This document shows, in pieces, positions 1-4,845 of a stretch of DNA of 10,674 nt (position 1 is its first letter; every line of letters starts with the position of its first letter). The stretch is from Candidatus Magasanikbacteria bacterium CG_4_10_14_0_2_um_filter_41_10 (lineage in GTDB: Bacteria > Patescibacteriota > Patescibacteriia > Magasanikbacterales > UBA922). The stretch lies in NCBI GenBank assembly GCA_002792995.1, contig PFPJ01000072.1:1-10674 (forward strand), in the 5' to 3' direction. Under the pieces are notes generated by a model that saw only the letters and a list, made by a program, of their open reading frames with translations, did no database searches and was not told where the DNA came from. Position numbers and translations under genes: made by a program.

Positions 1-618
1 TGGCGCTTTTTCTTCTTTTCTGACAACTTCGATATCAGAAACATTTGATTGCATCTTCGGATCCCAGTTTACAATACGATCTCCGCGATAGACGAGACCT
101 CTGTCATACATGATTTTGAATGCCGTGCGAACAGCAAGATTTCTTTCATCATCTAGAGAATAATATTCACGAGACCAATCAAGTGAGGTCCCCATGCGCT
201 TTGCCTGATTCACAATTCTGTCATGGCTATCCTGCGCAAAATCTTCTACTCGTTTCAAGAAGACATCACGTCCGAGATCATGACGAGTTTTCTTTTCATC
301 GTTCCAGAGCATGCGTTCTACCTTTTCTTGTGTAGCTATCGCGGCATGGTCTGTCCCTGGCACCCAGAGCGTCTTATCCCCCTTCATACGGTGATAGCGA
401 ACCATCACATCCTCGATAGCAAGCATGACAGCATGTCCTATATGGAGCGTCCCCGTCACATTTGGTGGAGGGAGCACAATACTAAAGGACTCAGCATCTT
501 TGTCAGTAATACCCTTTTCAATACAAACATCTGGATTAAAAAATCCGCTTTCTTCCCAACGTTTGTAGATAGCATCTTCGTAGTTTTTTGGCTCGTAGGC
601 CTTTGGAAGTTCTTTCAT
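1..618 (-). CDS. valS: Valyl-tRNA synthetase, N-terminal part (runs off left edge)
   Basis: This is the first 206 codons of a class I aminoacyl-tRNA synthetase that charges tRNA-Val in the cytoplasm. The start is the ATG at 616-618, giving the typical opening MKELPKAYEPKNYE. The HIGH-type ATP-binding motif is at residues 59-62, within PPPNVTGTLHIGHA, followed by PGTDHAAIATQ at about 87-97, a signature of ValRS rather than IleRS or LeuRS. SLDWSREYYSLDDE (about 145-158) and VNWDPKMQSNVSD (about 183-195) also fit the family. The KMSKS loop, most of the editing domain, the anticodon-binding domain and the C-terminal coiled coil would lie beyond the left edge; full ValRS is usually about 850-950 residues. 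It is transcribed away from the membrane-protein gene at 849-1445. The family assignment is secure; nothing looks broken in the visible part. Confidence 0.96.
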   Translation of the reverse strand, partial: MKELPKAYEPKNYEDAIYKRWEESGFFNPDVCIEKGITDKDAESFSIVLPPPNVTGTLHIGHAVMLAIEDVMVRYHRMKGDKTLWVPGTDHAAIATQEKVERMLWNDEKKTRHDLGRDVFLKRVEDFAQDSHDRIVNQAKRMGTSLDWSREYYSLDDERNLAVRTAFKIMYDRGLVYRGDRIVNWDPKMQSNVSDIEVVRKEEKAP

Positions 619-652
619 ATTCTTACGGATAACGGATAAAAAAACAGTACCA

Positions 653-658
653 ATTATA
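653..658 (-). promoter_or_regulatory. Possible -10 box of valS promoter
   Basis: On the minus strand this reads TATAAT, a perfect -10 consensus, 35 bases upstream of the valS ATG. No convincing -35 box is seen at 16-18 bp spacing, and no TG extension is correctly placed, so the call rests on the hexamer and its position only. Confidence 0.35.
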
Positions 659-696
659 CATTCCATACTATCAAAATACGATGAAAACGCAAGTTT

Positions 697-724
697 TTGG
701 CTCCGTTGACAAGGAAAGTATACT
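697..724 (+). promoter_or_regulatory. Candidate promoter for the 849-1445 membrane protein gene
   Basis: TTGGCT (697-702) and TATACT (719-724) are separated by 16 bp, matching the sigma-70-type consensus at 4/6 and 5/6 positions. The predicted transcript would start near 731 and carry a leader of about 118 nt with the stem-loop at 778-827. A perfect TTGACA also occurs at 706-711, but the best partner at 17 bp is only TAGGTT (729-734). Either pairing would read toward the same gene. Confidence 0.45.
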
Positions 725-777
725 ATGGTAGGTTTATCTATCGTTCTTTTACATTTCAGTCGTTGATTTGCCTTCGC

Positions 778-827
778 TGTGGGTCTGTAGAAATATGTTA
801 TTTTTAGTGCATTTCTCTGGACCCACA
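778..827 (+). promoter_or_regulatory. Long stem-loop in the 5' leader of the 849-1445 gene
   Basis: TGTGGGTC (778-785) pairs perfectly with GACCCACA (820-827). Inside it AGAAAT (789-794) pairs with ATTTCT (811-816), with a short internal stretch containing two possible G-U pairs between the two helices and a 16-nt loop (795-810). The structure ends ten bases before the ribosome binding site. It could be a regulatory leader element, an mRNA-stabilising hairpin or a protein-binding site; nothing identifies a known riboswitch class. There is no T-run after the stem, so it is not an ordinary terminator. Confidence 0.6.
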
Positions 828-836
828 AACACACCA

Positions 837-845
837 CGGAGGTGA
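837..845 (+). promoter_or_regulatory. Near-perfect Shine-Dalgarno site
   Basis: CGGAGGTGA matches the 16S anti-Shine-Dalgarno over the eight bases GGAGGTGA and leaves six bases between the GGAGG core and the ATG at 849. It fixes the start of this gene. No other gene in the window has a ribosome binding site of this strength. Confidence 0.85.
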
Positions 846-848
846 CTC

Positions 849-1445
849 ATGGGCAAGACGGCGAAGCTTATCGTCAAGATCTCCATCATGATGTCCATTG
901 CCATCGACCTCTGGTGGTTTGGCTTTTGGCTGGCTACCGGAGAGCTGCCATCCATCACGAACATCCACTGGACCGGAGACGTCTACACGACGCTCCCCTT
1001 CAGCGTGCCGCTCATCTTCAACGCGGTGGTACCGTTCCTGGCGATGCTTGGTCTGCTATTCCTCATCAATAAAGGGGAGTTGGATGAGCATGATGCCAGG
1101 TATGTTCTTAGCAATGCCGTCTACACCTGTGCGGGCACCTTCCTGTTGTTGATCATCACAAAGTTCTGGGAAAAGCCCGTCCTAGAGCAGCTGATTCTGG
1201 GAACTGCGCTTTGGGCTTTCTGGCCCATCCCCTATAACTTCCAAGAGTCAACTGTCAAGGGGCTTCTGGTCAATGCAGGCCCTGGCATCATCAGTGTAGG
1301 GCTTGCATTCGGTATTGCAGGCAACTTGATCTACGGCGCCATCATGTGGGCGTGGCTCATGGTATTCTGTCTCGTGATGGGACTACTCATCTATAGCGCC
1401 CTAAAGATTCGGGCGCGACTCACGAACAGGATACCCGACGACTGA
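849..1445 (+). CDS. Unrecognised six-helix integral membrane protein, compositionally foreign
   Basis: I do not recognise this 198-residue protein. Hydrophobic stretches suggest six membrane helices at about residues 8-29, 52-74, 86-106, 112-131, 138-160 and 162-186. A short hydrophilic stretch follows helix 2 (KGELDEHDAR, 75-84) and the tail is basic and then acidic. Helix 4 is unusual, with Trp122, Trp125 and two prolines (WPIPYNF). No catalytic motif, signal-peptide cleavage site or binding site was seen. The ATG at 849 is set by the strong Shine-Dalgarno site. Codon use is unlike the neighbours: by hand count 57 of the first 66 codons end in G or C, against 15 of the first 64 in eno. It stands alone, with its own promoter candidate, structured leader and downstream hairpin. 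This suggests recent acquisition or a separately regulated gene, but the sequence does not show which. A transporter subunit or phage- or plasmid-derived membrane protein are only possibilities. Confidence 0.85.
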   Translation: MGKTAKLIVKISIMMSIAIDLWWFGFWLATGELPSITNIHWTGDVYTTLPFSVPLIFNAVVPFLAMLGLLFLINKGELDEHDARYVLSNAVYTCAGTFLLLIITKFWEKPVLEQLILGTALWAFWPIPYNFQESTVKGLLVNAGPGIISVGLAFGIAGNLIYGAIMWAWLMVFCLVMGLLIYSALKIRARLTNRIPDD

Positions 1446-1461
1446 CCCACCTTGGGAGGGA

Positions 1462-1491
1462 CCCCTCGGCGCACCACAACGCGCCGAGGGG
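1462..1491 (+). terminator. GC-rich hairpin after the membrane protein gene
   Basis: CCCCTCGGCGC (1462-1472) pairs perfectly with GCGCCGAGGGG (1481-1491) around an 8-nt loop, 16 bases after the stop codon. The stem is very stable, but no T-tract follows it, so it is either a non-canonical terminator or a 3'-end protecting hairpin. Confidence 0.6.
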
Positions 1492-1554
1492 ATCCATGCA
1501 GTACATTTATTTTGTATTAAAATGAATGTAGTGTAGGATTTATATTATTTGAAT

Positions 1555-1606
1555 GAGATCTCTCCACTCCGTCCCGTATTTCATCGGGACTTCGGTCGAG
1601 ATGACG
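1555..1606. repeat. Dispersed-repeat-like imperfect hairpin
   Basis: GTCCCG (1571-1576) and CGGGAC (1585-1590) form a 6-bp stem around an 8-nt loop. The outer parts, GAGATCTCTCC and GGTCGAGATGAC, are imperfect inverted copies of each other. From memory, intergenic elements of this GAGAT...TCCACT...GGTCGAGATGAC style are repeated in genomes of several AT-rich bacterial groups. Only one copy lies in this window, so repeat status is inferred from resemblance. It ends 12 bases before the GTG start of the next gene. Confidence 0.5.
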
Positions 1607-1618
1607 TAATGAAACAGT

Positions 1619-2770
1619 GTGGCACTTTCAACCATCCAGCAAATTCATACCCTCGTCACTGAGAAAAAGCAATTCCTCATCACCTTCCGCAAAGACGCAG
1701 GAAGTGATGCTATCGGGAGCGCGGCTGCACTCATGGCATTTCTCACCGCACAAAAAAAACGTGTGGATGTTGTGGTAGATGGATTTGTCCTGCCGGACAA
1801 ATTGCAATTTTTAAAAATCGCACGATCATTTCAGGACAATTTTTCTCATCTTCAAAAATTCATTTTGACTATCGATGTGAAAGATACTGGAGTAGAAGAA
1901 CTCAGTTATGATGTAAAGAATGAAAAACTTCGTATCTACATCACCCCAAAGCACGGGGCACTTGCGCGTGAACACATTACAACCGCCCAAACGGATTTCA
2001 AATATGATGCGATCTTTGTCCTCGATACACCAGATCTCGAATCACTCGGCGCAACATATAGAAATAATAGTGATCTTTTTTATACTGAACCAGTCATCAA
2101 CATCGACCACCATAGTGCAAATGAACAATTTGGACAAATCAACATTGTTGATAGCGCCGTATCCAGCACAGCAGAACTGTTGTATGACATGTTCAAACAG
2201 CTTGGCGAAGAACATATCTCAAAAGAAGTCGCGACCGCGCTTCTCACTGCGATGATTGATAGCACACGAAGCTTTACAGCCGAACATGTCAAACCACAAA
2301 CACTCAGAACTGCCAGCACCCTCATGTCACTGGGCGCAGACAGACAATACATCATTCACAATCTGTACCGAACCAAGACGATTGGGTCACTCAAACTTTG
2401 GGGGGAAGCACTTGCACATCTGGAAAAGCATCAACAGATTAGTCTTGTTACCACAAGACTCTCTCGAGATATTTTTGTACAAACGGGTGCATCAGAATCT
2501 TCCCTCTACGACATTGTCGATGAACTTATTGTCTATTCTCCAGAAGCAAAACTTATTCTCCTCACACACGAACATGCGAGTGGCGACGATACGGTACATA
2601 GCATCCTCTACGCAGCAAAAGCCTATGATGCAAAAGCACTTTTGAAATCGCTGAATCCTACAGGGGATGATATGCGAGCATCGATAACTATGCGAGGAAA
2701 AACGGTACGAGAGGTGGAAGAAAAAGTGATTGAAGAAGTGAAGTATAGATTAGCATCGTTGCAGAAGTAA
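1619..2770 (+). CDS. DHH-family phosphoesterase (NrnA/RecJ-like) with degenerate motif I
   Basis: This 383-residue protein has the two-domain layout of DHH phosphoesterases, manganese-dependent enzymes that include nanoRNases (NrnA), pAp phosphatases and cyclic-dinucleotide phosphodiesterases. The DHH domain covers roughly residues 1-220: motif I region RKDAGSDAIGS (24-34), motif II LDTPD (135-139), motif III NIDHH (161-165) and motif IV Asp214. A DHHA1-like domain follows (about 270-380). In motif I the family's HxxPDGD reads RKDAGSD, so the His and first Asp ligands are Arg24 and Gly28, and only Asp30 remains. The C-terminal GGGH substrate loop is replaced by PTGDDMRAS (347-355). Activity may therefore be altered or lost. 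The start is GTG at 1619: stop codons close the frame just upstream, and the next Met would remove motif I. No Shine-Dalgarno site is evident. The gene is convergent with the glycolytic block. The family call is firm; the substrate is unknown. Confidence 0.85.
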   Translation: MALSTIQQIHTLVTEKKQFLITFRKDAGSDAIGSAAALMAFLTAQKKRVDVVVDGFVLPDKLQFLKIARSFQDNFSHLQKFILTIDVKDTGVEELSYDVKNEKLRIYITPKHGALAREHITTAQTDFKYDAIFVLDTPDLESLGATYRNNSDLFYTEPVINIDHHSANEQFGQINIVDSAVSSTAELLYDMFKQLGEEHISKEVATALLTAMIDSTRSFTAEHVKPQTLRTASTLMSLGADRQYIIHNLYRTKTIGSLKLWGEALAHLEKHQQISLVTTRLSRDIFVQTGASESSLYDIVDELIVYSPEAKLILLTHEHASGDDTVHSILYAAKAYDAKALLKSLNPTGDDMRASITMRGKTVREVEEKVIEEVKYRLASLQK

Positions 2771-2789
2771 TGTGTTGCAATAAATAAGC

Positions 2790-2834
2790 AAATAGGCAAG
2801 TATGCAAACATTATATGTGTCTTTTTGCCTATTT
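2790..2834. terminator. Bidirectional terminator between DHH gene and second gpmI
   Basis: AAATAGGCAA (2790-2799) pairs with TTGCCTATTT (2825-2834), a perfect 10-bp stem around a 25-nt loop that can form a small inner helix. It is centred between two convergent stop codons (2770 and 2839), and T-rich sequence flanks the stem on both strands, so it can serve both genes. Confidence 0.65.
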
Positions 2835-2838
2835 TAAA

Positions 2839-4419
2839 TTACATCAATGACCGTCCTGTCATCTCTGGAGGCGGTTCGACACCAAGCAATTTCAACATCG
2901 TTGGTGCAACATCAGCGAGCATCCCAACCGGATGCATAAGCGAGAGATCTCCTTCTGGTGGATCTCCAGCAGGCCCTGCTTTGCCACGATACTCATTTCC
3001 AATGATATAAAATGGTACAGGATTGGTACTATGCTCTTTGTCTTTTTCTCCTGTTTCGAGATTGATGACTTCTTCGCCATTGCCATGATCTGCTGTGATA
3101 AGAAGTAACCCATCTTTTGCAAGCACATGCTCTGCGATAGATCCCAATGCTTTATCAATAGCTTCAACACCGAGGATCGTTGCCTCAACACTGCCAGTAT
3201 GTCCTACCATATCGGCATTCGCGAAGTTGAGTATAATTACATCGTATTGTTCTTCTTCAATCACACGAATGACATCCTTGGTGATAAGCGCTGCCGACAT
3301 ATCAGGTGCCTGTTCATATGACGACACTTTTGGAGAAGGAATAATTTTTCGTTCTTCTCCTGGAAATGGATCTTCAATTGTTCCATTCAAAAAGAATGTA
3401 ACATGAGCATATTTCTCTGTTTCTGCGATATGGTATTGTGACAAATCTGCATTACTGATCACTTCTGCCAAAGAATTGTGTACAACGACAGGGGGAAAAG
3501 CTACTGAGACAGGAAGCTCTTTTTCGTACTCCGTCATCGTCACAAAAGCCAAATCACGAATATATTCTCCTCTATCAAATTTTTCAAAAGAAGGAAGGAC
3601 AAAAGCTTGTGTGAGTTGCCTCGCTCTATCAGGTCTAAAGTTGAAGAAGATCACAGCATCCCCTGATGATACTGTTGCCGTTGGGGATCCTTCCTTGCCA
3701 ATGACAACCGGCACAAATTCTTCATCATATACCTCTTTTTTGTATGACGCTGCGATTGCATCTTGCGCTGATGCATAATAGGCATCTGCTTGGCCCAACG
3801 CAATAGCACGATATGCTTTTTCAATACGGTCCCATCGATTATCACGATCCATTCCCCAATATCGTCCGTCGAGTGTTGCAATCGTACCGACACCAAGTAC
3901 TTTCATTTTTGCTTCGAGTTCCGCAACGAAATCTTTTCCACTATCAAATTTGCTATCTCGCCCATCGAGAAATGCATGAACTACCACACGTTTGACTTTG
4001 TGTGTTTTGGCAAGTTCCAAAAGTGCAAAAAGATGTTCTTGACTAGCGTGTACATTTCCATGTCCTACTAACCCAACAAGATGAAGGGTAGAATTATTTT
4101 TTATTGCCTGAGTAATAGCAGAAAGCAATGCATCATTTTGAAAAAATAATCCATCAGAAATACTTTTGTTGATCCGAGGCAACGTCTGATAATACACACG
4201 CCCAGCCCCAATGTTGAGATGTCCCACCTCTGAATTTCCCATCTCACCAAACTGAAGACCAACTTCATTGCCAGAAGCATAGAGTGTCATGACAGGATAC
4301 TCCTTTGTAAACGTATCAATGTGTGGCGTATTTGCTCTAGTGATAGCGTTTCCCTCACTATCTTGGGCTACACCCCATCCATCGAGAATAGCAAGTACTG
4401 TTGGTTTTGGACGTGTCAT
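2839..4419 (-). CDS. gpmI: Cofactor-independent phosphoglycerate mutase, copy A
   Basis: This 526-residue enzyme interconverts 3- and 2-phosphoglycerate in glycolysis and gluconeogenesis without 2,3-bisphosphoglycerate, through a phosphoserine intermediate and two manganese ions. The alkaline-phosphatase-like fold is visible in ILDGWG (11-16, metal ligand Asp13) and the catalytic serine Ser63 in GNSEVGHLNIGAGR (61-74). It is also visible in His124, LDGRD (151-155), FRPDR (261-265), Lys336 of TEKYAHVT, NADMVGHTG (401-409, Asp403 and His407), TADHGN (442-447, Asp444 and His445) and His463 of EHSTNPVPF. All expected ligands are present and the length is normal (about 510-550), so it should be active. 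The start at 4419 gives the usual short N-terminus before the metal motif. It lies 31 bp after the four-helix-bundle gene and is last in the unit, ending at the terminator at 2790-2834. It is clearly diverged from copy B at 4846-6411. Confidence 0.95.
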   Translation of the reverse strand: MTRPKPTVLAILDGWGVAQDSEGNAITRANTPHIDTFTKEYPVMTLYASGNEVGLQFGEMGNSEVGHLNIGAGRVYYQTLPRINKSISDGLFFQNDALLSAITQAIKNNSTLHLVGLVGHGNVHASQEHLFALLELAKTHKVKRVVVHAFLDGRDSKFDSGKDFVAELEAKMKVLGVGTIATLDGRYWGMDRDNRWDRIEKAYRAIALGQADAYYASAQDAIAASYKKEVYDEEFVPVVIGKEGSPTATVSSGDAVIFFNFRPDRARQLTQAFVLPSFEKFDRGEYIRDLAFVTMTEYEKELPVSVAFPPVVVHNSLAEVISNADLSQYHIAETEKYAHVTFFLNGTIEDPFPGEERKIIPSPKVSSYEQAPDMSAALITKDVIRVIEEEQYDVIILNFANADMVGHTGSVEATILGVEAIDKALGSIAEHVLAKDGLLLITADHGNGEEVINLETGEKDKEHSTNPVPFYIIGNEYRGKAGPAGDPPEGDLSLMHPVGMLADVAPTMLKLLGVEPPPEMTGRSLM

Positions 4420-4420
4420 A

Positions 4421-4441
4421 ATTTCAGATTTTTGAATTCAG
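4421..4441. repeat. Left imperfect inverted repeat flanking the four-helix-bundle gene
   Basis: By hand alignment these 21 bases match the reverse complement of 4819-4839 at 17 positions, sharing a core of the form TTTTGAAT. It lies between the four-helix-bundle stop and the gpmI copy A start. It is followed by GTTTCAAATTT (4442-4452), an 11-mer that recurs at 8812-8822. Confidence 0.45.
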
Positions 4442-4450
4442 GTTTCAAAT

Positions 4451-4810
4451 TTATTTTTTATCATTTTTCTTTGCAGTATTTGATGAACTCACCATGATTG
4501 CCACAATTTCATTTGTCTCTTTAAGCAATGAGTCAATGGCCTCTTTCTTATACATTCCAGATTCAATAATTAGCTCTAACCAAAATGCAGATTCATCTGC
4601 TTCTTCTATGACAATGCCTAATTTGGCAATAAACTCCGCAGTTGAACGAGCTCTACATGCTGCCCTATAATTTGCTCCAACGGATGTCCCTGATCTTACT
4701 AATTGCTTGCCGATAACCCATCCTAATTGATTATTCGGCAATGCTTGTGTCAACCTCATTATTCTCAATGCATATTGCTTCGTCCGCCGCTTCAAGTTCT
4801 CCTTGTGCAT
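4451..4810 (-). CDS. Four-helix-bundle protein (S23 / 23S rRNA intervening-sequence family)
   Basis: This is a small helical protein of the family first found in intervening sequences of 23S rRNA genes and related to the Avd accessory protein of diversity-generating retroelements. It is common and of unknown function in Patescibacteria. I chose the ATG at 4810, giving 119 residues, which is the usual size. A TTG at 4849 would add 13 residues encoded by the flanking repeat. The hallmark RSGTSVGANYRAACRARS is at 39-56, followed by EFIAKLGIVIEEADES and FWLELI (59-81), a pattern of amphipathic helices that forms pentamers in solved relatives. The tail is polar and lysine-rich. It sits between the two gpmI copies and between imperfect inverted repeats. 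A possible promoter inside the right repeat (TTGTAG 4840-4845, TAGAAT 4816-4821, 18-bp spacing) would give an almost leaderless mRNA. No reverse transcriptase or rRNA gene is adjacent, so neither associated role is supported here. Confidence 0.9.
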   Translation of the reverse strand: MHKENLKRRTKQYALRIMRLTQALPNNQLGWVIGKQLVRSGTSVGANYRAACRARSTAEFIAKLGIVIEEADESAFWLELIIESGMYKKEAIDSLLKETNEIVAIMVSSSNTAKKNDKK

Positions 4811-4818
4811 AAAACATT

Positions 4819-4839
4819 CTACATTCAAAATTCTGCAAT
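4819..4839. repeat. Right imperfect inverted repeat flanking the four-helix-bundle gene
   Basis: This is the partner of 4421-4441 (17 of 21 positions match in inverted orientation). It fills the 35-base gap between the gpmI copy B stop (4846) and the four-helix-bundle ATG (4810), and it overlaps the candidate promoter of that gene. It also looks internally repetitive, with GTAGATTG and GTAGAATG about 17 bases apart on the minus strand. Confidence 0.45.
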
Positions 4840-4845
4840 CTACAA

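Noticed and set aside
223..639. 138-codon plus-strand open frame
   Set aside because: It is antisense to valS, whose minus-strand frame shows clear ValRS motifs; the plus-strand product has no family features.
706..711. Perfect TTGACA as the -35 box of the membrane protein gene
   Set aside because: The TATACT at 719 is only 7 bp away and the 17-bp partner is weak (TAGGTT); TTGGCT at 697 with TATACT at 16 bp fits better. Not fully excluded.
717..724. AGTATACT as an operator
   Set aside because: An 8-base palindrome is too short to support this, and it is explained by a -10 box.
749..964. 71-codon minus-strand open frame overlapping the leader and start of the membrane protein gene
   Set aside because: No ribosome binding site or recognisable product, and it overlaps the strongly supported start at 849.
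4421..4839. Diversity-generating retroelement, suggested by the Avd-like four-helix-bundle protein
   Set aside because: No reverse transcriptase, template repeat or variable repeat is present in the window.
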